Origin: Ginsengibacter hankyongi
Lineage (GTDB): Bacteria; Bacteroidota; Bacteroidia; Chitinophagales; Chitinophagaceae
Reading direction: 5' to 3'
Assembly (NCBI RefSeq): GCF_008710285.1
Contig: NZ_VYQF01000016.1
Coordinates: forward strand, 1 to 55,361
Length of the DNA: 55,361 nt
Shown: one piece after another, positions 35,365 through 44,161 of the stretch
How positions within the stretch are numbered: the first letter of the stretch is position 1
How the letters are laid out: each line of letters begins with the position of its first letter
Notes under the pieces: generated by a model
Database searches by the model: none
The model's input: the letters and a program-made list of their open reading frames with translations, nothing else
Told to the model about the DNA's origin: nothing
Translations under genes and position numbers: made by a program

Positions 35365-37032
35365 TTATTGCTGCCCGCTGCCCGGAATCACCTGCCCGCC
35401 TGTTAACTGCCGTTCCTGTTGATCAATGGATGAAAGCGACATCAGCCTTTCCTTTATCTTTTCCCGGTGCTGCTTACTGTTACTTGTCTCGCCCGGCCGG
35501 CTATACCAATAGGTTATCATTGAATAGGACAACAAATCATAAGAATGCCTGATATCTACACCAGGAGAAGCTTCCATGTCAAACCTGAGTTCATCTTCAA
35601 AAGGAATAGCATCCAGCATTCGGTTCCTCACGCAAATATTATAGCCCCTCGGGTTATCCGTGTTCCCATTGCGCACGTTCGACCCAAAGGGTAAGGAAAA
35701 GGTATCTTTTCCACTGGGTACCAGGCCACCAGCCCATCCATAGTAATCTTCAGTACCCGTCCCAAACAGAGAAGGGAAGTGGTGTTGCACATCCGCTTTA
35801 CTAGTATAGATCTTTTCATCCCCTTCCCCCCACCATCCTTTGCTGGGTGAAAGAACTGTCAGCGCGTCGCCGGCTATTACTCCCTTACCGGTTATATGAA
35901 CAAAATTCAAATCAGAAAATTTATTGCCCGGTAACGCTCCGTAATTGCACCAGGTGGTATGAAAATACATAGATCGGTTATCCCATTTCCAGGGGCTTGT
36001 TTGAACGCTCCATTTAAATCGCAGGGAACGGCCTGAATAATTTACCAGTTGAATTTCAGCATGAGACCGGTAAGGCATAACCCAACGGGAAATCAGTATG
36101 TTTCCGTTTTTGACTTCGATGAATTTTGTCCGGAAATTGTTGACCTGGTCCGGACTGCAAAAGAAATCACCTAAAGGACACCATACATTATCGTGTCCAT
36201 CGAAAGTTATCTTTACTAATATATTCCGGAGGTCACCCCAGGCAAGATGCGTATCTACCTTGATTTGAATATAGCGGATAGCTCGACTGCCGGACGGAAG
36301 CGATATCTGCGCTGAATCTTTTAGCAGTAGTGTTGTTGGTTTACCCGGAACGATCCCGCCGGTGACCTTTGGAGTCCGCAGGAGGGCAACAGCTGTCTTA
36401 TTCATTACATATTTTGCCTGCTCCAATTCATCCATGGAAAATGATCGAACTTTTGAACCTGATGGATATGCCCGGTAACTAATGCAATAGTAAAATGGCT
36501 TTTCATCGAGCGTTACCTTGCAGCTTTTTGAAAATGGGATCGGCAAATACATGAGTCCTGCGCGGGTGGTGAGATTAGCAAAAGGAGGGCGAACAAAGGA
36601 ATTTCCGGTGAGCAGTTTGATGAAGTTGCCGGTCAAAGCCGGTTGCTCCTTCCCGTCAATATAAATCCGGATGGCCGGCCCCTCATGATTTTCCAGGCTG
36701 TAGTAAAAATAAGGTGTCCACATACGCGTAATGCAGCCTGGACCTTCATGCTCCATGATCACATATTCTTTTCTGCCTTCCGTTGTATCTTCCCTGATAT
36801 ATCCTGTGCCGTCGCCGTCTGCAAACCATCCCGGCTTATCGGGACTCACAGATGCGCGGTTATAACTACTTGCCTGTAGTGTTTGATAGACCGGATCGGG
36901 AAAACGGGCCAGCTGCGCATCTTGTGTCATTTCAAATAATAGCGACTTAAAGCTAACCGGTTGATGCTGGGCTTTGGCTTGAAATTCAAGTACGCCTGGC
37001 AGGCAAAATAGCAGGCAAATTATTTTTCTCAT
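35365..37032 (-). CDS. GH172-type (DUF2961) glycosidase
   Basis: This 555-residue exported DUF2961/GH172 enzyme has a signal peptide (about 1-21, ending EFQAKA). Family motifs are CITRMWTPYFYYSL, GDFFCSPDQVNNF, WWGEGDEKIY and GTGTEDYYGWAGG with Glu428 at the conserved catalytic position. The last about 40 residues after YWYSRPGE are polar and not part of the fold. It starts 16 bases past the DUF6786-type lipoprotein. It is the third GH172 of the window, so several furanoside linkages may be targeted. Confidence 0.92.
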   Translation of the reverse strand: MRKIICLLFCLPGVLEFQAKAQHQPVSFKSLLFEMTQDAQLARFPDPVYQTLQASSYNRASVSPDKPGWFADGDGTGYIREDTTEGRKEYVIMEHEGPGCITRMWTPYFYYSLENHEGPAIRIYIDGKEQPALTGNFIKLLTGNSFVRPPFANLTTRAGLMYLPIPFSKSCKVTLDEKPFYYCISYRAYPSGSKVRSFSMDELEQAKYVMNKTAVALLRTPKVTGGIVPGKPTTLLLKDSAQISLPSGSRAIRYIQIKVDTHLAWGDLRNILVKITFDGHDNVWCPLGDFFCSPDQVNNFRTKFIEVKNGNILISRWVMPYRSHAEIQLVNYSGRSLRFKWSVQTSPWKWDNRSMYFHTTWCNYGALPGNKFSDLNFVHITGKGVIAGDALTVLSPSKGWWGEGDEKIYTSKADVQHHFPSLFGTGTEDYYGWAGGLVPSGKDTFSLPFGSNVRNGNTDNPRGYNICVRNRMLDAIPFEDELRFDMEASPGVDIRHSYDLLSYSMITYWYSRPGETSNSKQHREKIKERLMSLSSIDQQERQLTGGQVIPGSGQQ

Positions 37033-37048
37033 TTTATTTGGTTATTTA

Positions 37049-38263
37049 TTATAGGTTCGCTTCATCCAGTGATACCCCTAATAATCGTTTTGCGACTTCA
37101 TTTAATTCGTTCTTCTTCCCCTGGAAATGAAAGATGTACTGGGTATGGGTCAGGGATTGGTTTTTCCGCAGGGCAATTGCCGGCGAGGAAGTTTCCATTT
37201 CGTAAAAAGTACCCAGCTGGCTGCCCAAGTCATTAGGCCCGTCATTATAAGAATTAACCACATCTCCTTTGTAAGGAAATTGCTGGTGTTCCCAGGTGGA
37301 GTTAACATAATCACTGTCGCCATTATAATCAAATTTAATGATTGTCAGCACGTTTCCCGACGCATCGTAATCACCTAAAAGTTGTTTAACTATGGAAGGA
37401 GGAACACCGATCTTGCTCCTGTATTTTGCATCTGTTTTAAAAAATAAAAAGCTGTCTTTTTTAACAAGCCTTTCTGCCGGAACTTTTCCAAAATAAGTGC
37501 TGTTTATTTTTGAGGCGCCGCCGTTCCTGAAAGGAATCATTACCGTGTTTTGCGGGGATGCCTTTAACATACTGGACAACCAAATAGAAAGCACACCCTG
37601 TGGTTTAAGCCAGGCGTTTTTGCCGGCATTGGTAATCGTGTTTATTGTTTGATAGCCTACCCAGCTGACGCCTGGTATCGGGGTATGCAATACGGCTACC
37701 GCTTCACTGGCAGACAGTAGCTTAATCCGGCGGTCTACTCTCACCCGGAACATAGTTCCCGCATAATTTTCAAGGTCAAATGACCGGGTAAAGGAGGCGG
37801 TCGTGGAATCTTTTTTTACCAGTTCAAAACCAGCCGTATCAATAATTGCAGGGGTCTGCCAATGCTTCAAATCAAAAGGATCTCCTGGTTTGAAGAACAA
37901 AGCATATTGCCCACCTTCTGGTCCCATCCAGAAACGTTCTTCACCGCCGTAGGCGTTAATATGCGGCATATATTTCCCGGAATTTATTAAGGCGTAGTTA
38001 ATCCATCCAAAGCTATAGCCCGTATCTCCCCCACAAGTGCTGGTCATCACGCGGGCCTGGTAGCCGGGCGCAATCAATACCTTTGAATTTCCATTCGTCA
38101 ATTCTACCATTGCCTGGTGCTTCTCCAGAAAATGCCGATCGTCCCCGTATGCATTGCCTGCACTGTCGCGGCCTGATATTTCATGCGGCTGTTTTACAAT
38201 CTTTGAATGGCAGGAAGAGATTATAAGAAAAGCAATCAATAACAAGCCTGTGTTTTTTTTCAT
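37049..38263 (-). CDS. DUF6786-type lipoprotein
   Basis: This protein of about 404 residues has a lipoprotein signal (MKKNTGLLLIAFLIISSC, lipidated Cys18). The rest is a beta-rich, mutarotase-like fold (FSFGWINYALINSG-like and EERFWMGPEGGQYALFFKP) that I associate with Bacteroidota DUF6786. No enzyme activity is assigned. An alternative ATG at 38275 overlaps the upstream CobW stop (ATGA at 38272-38275), which would couple translation, but it adds a hydrophobic IYF before the basic n-region, so the ATG at 38263 gives the better signal peptide. Confidence 0.75.
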   Translation of the reverse strand: MKKNTGLLLIAFLIISSCHSKIVKQPHEISGRDSAGNAYGDDRHFLEKHQAMVELTNGNSKVLIAPGYQARVMTSTCGGDTGYSFGWINYALINSGKYMPHINAYGGEERFWMGPEGGQYALFFKPGDPFDLKHWQTPAIIDTAGFELVKKDSTTASFTRSFDLENYAGTMFRVRVDRRIKLLSASEAVAVLHTPIPGVSWVGYQTINTITNAGKNAWLKPQGVLSIWLSSMLKASPQNTVMIPFRNGGASKINSTYFGKVPAERLVKKDSFLFFKTDAKYRSKIGVPPSIVKQLLGDYDASGNVLTIIKFDYNGDSDYVNSTWEHQQFPYKGDVVNSYNDGPNDLGSQLGTFYEMETSSPAIALRKNQSLTHTQYIFHFQGKKNELNEVAKRLLGVSLDEANL

Positions 38264-38271
38264 AAAATATA

Positions 38272-39366
38272 TCATTTATTTATATGTTGAACCCTATGGG
38301 TAGGCCGCGGATATCCTGGTTTAAAAGAGGCCAGATTCTTTTCGGTGATTTGACAAACGGTTGTCCGTTTCAATTTGCGGACGGCGTCTTCAAACACCCG
38401 TTTTAAAAGCAGGGGCTGCGTTTGAACCCTTGCGTTTACCATCAGGGTAACCTGGTGTGTATTAGCCATTTCCTTATGAGACTGCTTTTTGAATGGCTGC
38501 CCCGGGGTATAACTTATTTTTTTATACCAATCGCCGTCACTGATCAAAAACTTCAGATGCCCTATGGGATACTTCAACTGATCCAATGCTGTACGGATCA
38601 GTTTGATTAAAATCAACCCTAGGACTGCGGCCTTTTTATCGGAAGTACGAATATCAACTGTCGCATCGAGCCATGCCAATAAACCTTCGCCTGATGCGTA
38701 TTTTTCATAGTCAAGCTGAAGCGTGGCTTTTAAATCAGGAAGTGTTGGAAAATTCAAGAGCATTGTCAACCAGGGTAAGACACCCTCCTTTGTTAGCGAA
38801 TGCTGATACAATATTTTTTTGCCGGGAAATTCTCTTTCAATTAATGATTTTGCTTTCTTTAACTGTCTGTCACTAAGCAAGTCCGTTTTATTTACGACAA
38901 GAATATCAGCCTCTTCCAATTGCTTTTGATAAATGTAGTTCATATCGCGATGGAACACTTTTTTATGGTTTTGAAGGTAGATGGCCAACACCCGTATATC
39001 TGCAAAAACGGACAAACTAATATCCAACGGGTTTTCGAGCTGCAGGAGGGGATTTACAACTGTTGCAGCAAGGTCTGTGCAGGATCCAACGGATTCAGCA
39101 AAAATAATATCAACCCCTGCGTTAGCGTCTCGCAATTTGCCGATACGGTCAAGCAACTCGCCGAAATTACAGCAAAAACATGCTCCGGATACTTCCTCCG
39201 CAGCGACATGGTTCATGCGAAAAAGAGCGGTATCTACTAATGTGTCGCCCTGGTCGTTGGTTACAATACCTGCCTTTTTACCCTCTTCCTGAAGACCCAT
39301 TGCAGCCTGGAGGATCGCCGTCGTTTTACCACTTCCCAGGAAGCCGCCAACCAGGAATAATTTCAT
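38272..39366 (-). CDS. CobW/COG0523-family GTPase (metal chaperone type)
   Basis: This 364-residue P-loop GTPase has Walker A GGFLGSGKTTAIL (7-19), the CxCC metal-binding motif GACFCCNFGEL (Cys63, 65, 66), a Walker B-type region FAESVGSC and the guanine-specificity motif NKTD. Family members such as CobW, YjiA, YeiR and ZNG1 load or deliver zinc or cobalt to target enzymes. The C-terminal region is not the classic CobW_C. The ATG at 39364-39366 is used, one codon inside a TTG. It overlaps the possible 38275 start of the next gene. A cytosolic metal chaperone inside an exported-enzyme operon is unusual, so its client is an open question. Confidence 0.9.
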   Translation of the reverse strand: MKLFLVGGFLGSGKTTAILQAAMGLQEEGKKAGIVTNDQGDTLVDTALFRMNHVAAEEVSGACFCCNFGELLDRIGKLRDANAGVDIIFAESVGSCTDLAATVVNPLLQLENPLDISLSVFADIRVLAIYLQNHKKVFHRDMNYIYQKQLEEADILVVNKTDLLSDRQLKKAKSLIEREFPGKKILYQHSLTKEGVLPWLTMLLNFPTLPDLKATLQLDYEKYASGEGLLAWLDATVDIRTSDKKAAVLGLILIKLIRTALDQLKYPIGHLKFLISDGDWYKKISYTPGQPFKKQSHKEMANTHQVTLMVNARVQTQPLLLKRVFEDAVRKLKRTTVCQITEKNLASFKPGYPRPTHRVQHINK

Positions 39367-39410
39367 CAAAAGAAGTTTTAATTTTCATAAAAAATCGGCA
39401 TGGAAAAGCG

Positions 39411-42065
39411 TCATAGATTCACCGTTAAGTACTGGCCATTATATATCGTTTCGGAATCGTCCAGCAGGATTTCGCAAACCGTTTCGTATTGAGTTATTGT
39501 ACAGGACAATCGCCTGTTATTTAACATCACTGTTGCCGACCGGACCTTGTGATTTATATCCGGCTCAACACATATCTTTTTTACTTTTAGTTTACCATAT
39601 TTAACTTCCAGTTTCGCCGAAAATTGACCGCGATCCCTTCGCTGGGAGTAAGAGCCCCAGGATTCGGCAGTCGTAAATGCCGATCTAAATTCTTCCGGGC
39701 TAAGTTTTGGGGCAAATCCGATAAATCCTTTTGGCCCATGACAGGTAAATCCACAGATATTTATGAACGATCCATAACTGGCCATGGCTCGTGCGTAGTG
39801 ATCACTGCACTCGATCTCGTTATAGGGGTTCCGGCGGGCTGCATGATACCTGTCATGAATGGTCCGGGTTATTACCAGGCCTTCTTTCACCATACCTTCC
39901 GCTATCATATGGGAAGCAACCTGGTGTTCGAACCCCGTCATGCATTCATTAAAATAGCCCACCTGCCAGGAGATGTCATCTCCAAACGGATCGGTTGCGT
40001 GATGAGGATTTGTATCCATTAGCATTCCACCCTCACCTGCCAGGGCATAAGGACGTCCGCCTTTATGGTCGCGTATGTACGGCCCGACGTCCGGCGTATA
40101 GTTATATTTCCACAAAGCTCCGAGCGCAGACATCGTCTTTTGCTTCTCCAGGATGCGCCCCAGGCCAACCTGCCATGCCCACGACTGACCAAATACCTGG
40201 TCTATCTCGCAGGTTTTATACGAGCCCAAAGGTCTTTTAGGCAACGAAGGGTCCGGTAGCTGAATAAAAAATTCCCCGTTGAATAATTGATTTTCCAGGT
40301 TTTTCTTCCCAATTGCAAAGCGTTCTTTACAAAGTGTGGCAAAGGTTATATCTCCCATTTCCCTTGCCATCTCCTCCCCTGCACGCCAGGCTGCCAGGCA
40401 TAGACTGCTGATCCAGGCTATTTCTCCAAACCAGGCCGCGTCCAGGGTATTGGGTTGGGAGCCATCTACGAGGCCGTCATTATTACTATCATGATCCAGC
40501 AGGTATTGAATTGCTTTTCGAATGCGGGCCCAGTTGCGTTGCAAAAATGAATGATCAGCCGACATCTGGTGTTCCCTGTAAATGCGTAAAATCGTCCCTG
40601 CCTGTCCATCTATAGCCGCCCCGGTTCCTTCTCCCCGGTAGCCTATCATTCCTGTTTTTTGATCAAAAGCGAGATTAAGGTCAACCCTTTCCCGGGTATC
40701 CCGTTCCAAAGAGGGAAAAATCCTGGACATCGCCTGAGCATACTGCCATACATGCGTACAGGTGCCCTCGCAACATCCTACTCCCTCCCATCCCCAGAAC
40801 CGGCCTGTACCGAAACGATGACTGGTGGAGGTAGCTAAAGTGGTAATATTAGCAAAAGACCTGTCTAAAAACCAATAAGGCAGGGAGGAATCATACCAGG
40901 TATCGCGCCAGGCATGTGTAAGGGAACTCAATCGCTCAAAATCCAATGCAACATACCGGACTACATCCGAAGCATCTTTAAAACGCCGCGTATAATAATT
41001 TCCTTCCGCGGCATCCTTTACTTTTAATTCGGTGAAAGGAAAATGCCAGCTAATAAAGAAATTACAGTTAGCCATTGCACCTGGACCCAAATCAATTTTT
41101 TTTCTTACTCCGCCAATCAACAAATTTTTCGCTGGAACTGCGGCCACAGCATCCCCAGGTCCAGACTTAAATAATATTTCGGGACACTCTTCTGCATCCA
41201 GATTTACAAAGCTTTTCGTGTCCGTTCCAAGTGCGGCAATACACATCGTACCATATTCAGGCATTTTGGAAAATTTCTCGTCCGATGGCTCAAAACTGCA
41301 AAGTACGCCTGACGCATTATCAACTTGTATCCTTTTATTGATCCGTCTTCCTCCTTCGTCTTTGTGTAAAAGAGAGGCATTTTCCAACACACCCCCAACA
41401 ACTACTTCCAGGCGTCGGTCAGTTTTATTTTTTATATTAAAAGAAAGAATGGTAACTGGTATTCCCGAATCGTCTTCCTGCAAGGGGATAAAAGGAGAGT
41501 AAACTTCCAGCACCACAGATACTGGCAGATCATCAGCTTCATAAGTTACGGTACCTATCGGATAAGTCCCTGCAAAAATAACTTCAGTAAAATCCTCTGC
41601 TTTTAAACTTCGGGAAATCGTGTTATTCCCATCACTCACCTTAATAACAAACTCCTGGTAAAACGGAGAGTTCGGAAGATTCGGTTGTACGTAGGCTGCG
41701 CCGCTGGTAGAGCCAATTTTTTCTCCCTCAAATTCTAATGTCTTGGGTATAATCCCCTGCGGATTGCGGTTAAAAACATCCCATAGCCAAAGTCTGCCAT
41801 CACCCCCGAGGTATACTGTGCCGGTTGTAATACCTCCAACAGGCATACCAATATACTTTAATTCATCCTTTGATTTCCGGTATAAAGTTGGCTGCCCCCT
41901 TTCCATAATAGAGCTGATCCAGCCCGGATTAAGATGCTTATCTGCAGGAGCCACCCCGCCCTTGAATTCGGATGGGTGAAATGGGCCGGCAATTGCAGGG
42001 AGACGGAGACAATAAAATCCCGCAGTAAACAGCCCCGATGATTTTAAAAATTTACGTCTTTGCAT
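39411..42065 (-). CDS. GH116-type (GBA2-like) glycosidase, Tat-type signal
   Basis: This 884-residue protein of the GH116/bile-acid beta-glucosidase type has a twin-arginine start (MQRRKFLKSSGLFTAG). It has the N-terminal beta domain typical of the family (YIGMPVGGITTGTVYLGGDG, RLWLWDVFNRNPQG, 70-105) and a C-terminal alpha-toroid with GVGCCEGTCTHVWQYAQAMS (Glu433) and DGSQPNTLDAAWFGE (Asp542). By alignment to known GH116 enzymes, Asp542 is likely the acid/base; Glu433 is a tentative nucleophile. It probably removes a beta-linked glucose or xylose. It lies about 316 bases after susD and precedes CobW. Confidence 0.88.
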   Translation of the reverse strand: MQRRKFLKSSGLFTAGFYCLRLPAIAGPFHPSEFKGGVAPADKHLNPGWISSIMERGQPTLYRKSKDELKYIGMPVGGITTGTVYLGGDGRLWLWDVFNRNPQGIIPKTLEFEGEKIGSTSGAAYVQPNLPNSPFYQEFVIKVSDGNNTISRSLKAEDFTEVIFAGTYPIGTVTYEADDLPVSVVLEVYSPFIPLQEDDSGIPVTILSFNIKNKTDRRLEVVVGGVLENASLLHKDEGGRRINKRIQVDNASGVLCSFEPSDEKFSKMPEYGTMCIAALGTDTKSFVNLDAEECPEILFKSGPGDAVAAVPAKNLLIGGVRKKIDLGPGAMANCNFFISWHFPFTELKVKDAAEGNYYTRRFKDASDVVRYVALDFERLSSLTHAWRDTWYDSSLPYWFLDRSFANITTLATSTSHRFGTGRFWGWEGVGCCEGTCTHVWQYAQAMSRIFPSLERDTRERVDLNLAFDQKTGMIGYRGEGTGAAIDGQAGTILRIYREHQMSADHSFLQRNWARIRKAIQYLLDHDSNNDGLVDGSQPNTLDAAWFGEIAWISSLCLAAWRAGEEMAREMGDITFATLCKERFAIGKKNLENQLFNGEFFIQLPDPSLPKRPLGSYKTCEIDQVFGQSWAWQVGLGRILEKQKTMSALGALWKYNYTPDVGPYIRDHKGGRPYALAGEGGMLMDTNPHHATDPFGDDISWQVGYFNECMTGFEHQVASHMIAEGMVKEGLVITRTIHDRYHAARRNPYNEIECSDHYARAMASYGSFINICGFTCHGPKGFIGFAPKLSPEEFRSAFTTAESWGSYSQRRDRGQFSAKLEVKYGKLKVKKICVEPDINHKVRSATVMLNNRRLSCTITQYETVCEILLDDSETIYNGQYLTVNL

Positions 42066-42380
42066 TTGAATGGAGCTTTATGTCGATTTTGTTCTATCGA
42101 GAAAAATAATTCCCTCGCGGGTAAGAGTGATCGCCTAACCCTGGACAAATTTAACCCTTACCTATCCGGGTTAAATCAGCAGATTAGCATTTTATTCAAT
42201 TATTTTAGCAAACGAGTTTCTTTGTTTGTTTTCCGCACATTCTTTTACAAGCTGACAAGGATTATACCGTTAGCATAATCCTTGTCAATCATTGTAAATG
42301 TCGGGCAGTAATCCCTTTCAAACTCCACTATAACCTGATAGTTACATGCTATCGTTCTTAAAATATCATCGAAAAGACTT
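42066..42380. other. 315-bp gap between susD (second pair) and the GH116 gene
   Basis: It contains a strong hairpin at 42253-42287 (separate entry) and no supported gene. A 60-codon minus-strand frame at 42245-42427 overlaps the end of susD and was judged a shadow. A promoter for the GH116 gene may lie here, but no clear -33/-7 pair was found. Confidence 0.6.
42253..42287 (-). terminator. Hairpin after susD without U-tract (possible mRNA-stability stem)
   Basis: A perfect 13-bp stem (TGACAAGGATTAT / ATAATCCTTGTCA) with a 9-nt loop lies 94 bases past the susD stop. The minus-strand sequence after it (GCTTGTAAAAG) has no U-run, so it is more likely a 3-prime protecting or processing stem than a terminator. 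Confidence 0.45.
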
Positions 42381-44129
42381 TTATTGCAGCGGATCAAAAT
42401 TACCACCCCAGGTATTGTTTTGCTCAATTTTGCTATTGCGGTCTAAAATCGGTTTAGGAATGCCAAAGAAGGAATATTTGTCTTCACCCAGCATTACAAC
42501 CGGGTTGTAATCCTGCATGACTGTCGCTGTAAACTGGTTCCAAATAGTATTAATATCAGTTAGACCTGAAGGCCTTGATGCGGTTGTCCCATTCCATTCG
42601 ATTCTTAACCCATGTAGGTAGTGATCCTTCAAATTATTGAGCGTTGACGAGTAGATGCGCCATCTGCGCAAATCCCAGAATCGCAGTCCTTCAAAAGCGA
42701 ACTCAACAAATCTTTCATCCATTATAGCCTGCCTGACTTCCGGAACCGATGTAGCTGTAATACCGTAATTTCCATTAAGACCTGCATCAATGCCAGCCCT
42801 CTGCCGGATTTTATAAAGCGCAGAAAGAGCCTCCGCCGTATTGCCAATTTCATTAGCAGCCTCGGCCATATTCATAAGCACTTCTGCATACCTGATTTCA
42901 ATCCAGTCAATTTGTCCATCTTCTACGTTATCTCTTGTTATGGACTGATCAAGCATTTTTGCAGGATAAAAGCCGGAATAGGAATATAAATTCTCGCTGT
43001 TATCGGCACGTGCTTCTTTTCCGTTAATACCGGTAGAAGGATCACCATCAGCATCATAATAATATGACCACATATTCGTTACCCCAAACATCGGAGCAAT
43101 ATAAGGAGCAGCGCCATTATATGCAATTGAAGCATAAAAACGCTGATCCCTGTTTTGATAGAGGGTTCTATAATCCATGGTATTTGGATCGTATTTAGAA
43201 CCATCTTTCATAGGATATGCATTTACCAATTCGAGCGAAGGGACGTTTCCCCCTACAGCATCTCTTGAGTAAAGAAGGGGGCGCATGGCTGCCTGGGAAT
43301 ATCCGTCTGTGTAATCCGGATATTGGTGCATTTTTACCATAATCACTTCCTCGTTCATTTTTTTAGTCCATATATCTTTATAATTACTGAGCAGTCCTTT
43401 CCCCATTGAATTTAAAAAATCCAGCGCGGCTTTATTGGCATTATATGCGTCGGTCCAGCGCGAGATATCGTTATTACGGTTGAACTGTGGACTGGCCCAA
43501 TACAAAAGCACCCTGCCTTTGAATGACATCGCAACACACTTATCAATACGTCCCACACTACTCATGTCTTCTACCAATGGAATGGCATCATTAAGATCCT
43601 TGATAATCTGGGCGATACATTCGGTGGTTTTATTACGGGGAACAAAAACGGAATCGGTGATTGCCTGGGGTTTTAAAATTAAAGGCACCCCACCATAGGC
43701 TTTAACCATTCTGAAGTAAGCCCAGGCCCGCCAGAATAAAGCCTGTCCCTTCAATCTATTTTTTGTGGCCACATCAAATGTTGCATTGTCAATTCCTGCA
43801 AGGAAGATATTTATGTTCCTGATAATATTGTAGGGCCAGTCATAGTAGGTATCTGCGGTTAAAGTACCTTTAAGATAATCGGTAAGTCCACCGCCGTAAT
43901 CGGTATTAGCCCCCATTGTTTCTTCTGTATAGCGGGGAACCACAAAATGATCGGGCATAAGGTTCGCGTACATATCATTTACATAAGCCTCCGCCACATT
44001 GGGATTCGACCAGACCTCATCACTGTTTATCGCTGCTAAGTTCTTTTTATCAAGGGGCTTGCTGCATCCTACAATAAACAGCAGCATCAATACACTACCC
44101 GTTAATATTAATCTCTTTATTGCTTTCAT
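42381..44129 (-). CDS. SusD/RagB-family outer-membrane glycan-binding lipoprotein (second pair)
   Basis: This 582-residue SusD homologue has a lipoprotein signal (MKAIKRLILTGSVLMLLFIV, then GCSK, lipidated Cys22) and the TPR-like SusD fold (GQALFWRAWAYFRMVKAYGG, FEGLRFWDLRRWRIY). The C-terminal signature YSFFGIPKPILDRN has QNNTWGG close to the end. It lies 32 bases past the susC stop. It is the surface binding partner of the SusC at 44162. The ligand is not known. Confidence 0.95.
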   Translation of the reverse strand: MKAIKRLILTGSVLMLLFIVGCSKPLDKKNLAAINSDEVWSNPNVAEAYVNDMYANLMPDHFVVPRYTEETMGANTDYGGGLTDYLKGTLTADTYYDWPYNIIRNINIFLAGIDNATFDVATKNRLKGQALFWRAWAYFRMVKAYGGVPLILKPQAITDSVFVPRNKTTECIAQIIKDLNDAIPLVEDMSSVGRIDKCVAMSFKGRVLLYWASPQFNRNNDISRWTDAYNANKAALDFLNSMGKGLLSNYKDIWTKKMNEEVIMVKMHQYPDYTDGYSQAAMRPLLYSRDAVGGNVPSLELVNAYPMKDGSKYDPNTMDYRTLYQNRDQRFYASIAYNGAAPYIAPMFGVTNMWSYYYDADGDPSTGINGKEARADNSENLYSYSGFYPAKMLDQSITRDNVEDGQIDWIEIRYAEVLMNMAEAANEIGNTAEALSALYKIRQRAGIDAGLNGNYGITATSVPEVRQAIMDERFVEFAFEGLRFWDLRRWRIYSSTLNNLKDHYLHGLRIEWNGTTASRPSGLTDINTIWNQFTATVMQDYNPVVMLGEDKYSFFGIPKPILDRNSKIEQNNTWGGNFDPLQ

Positions 44130-44161
44130 TTTTTTGTTTTTATAAAATAATAATAAGGTGG

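Noticed and set aside
42245-42427. 60-codon minus-strand frame over the end of susD and the following hairpin
   Set aside because: It overlaps the susD coding end in another frame, has no ribosome site and includes the perfect hairpin; judged a shadow.
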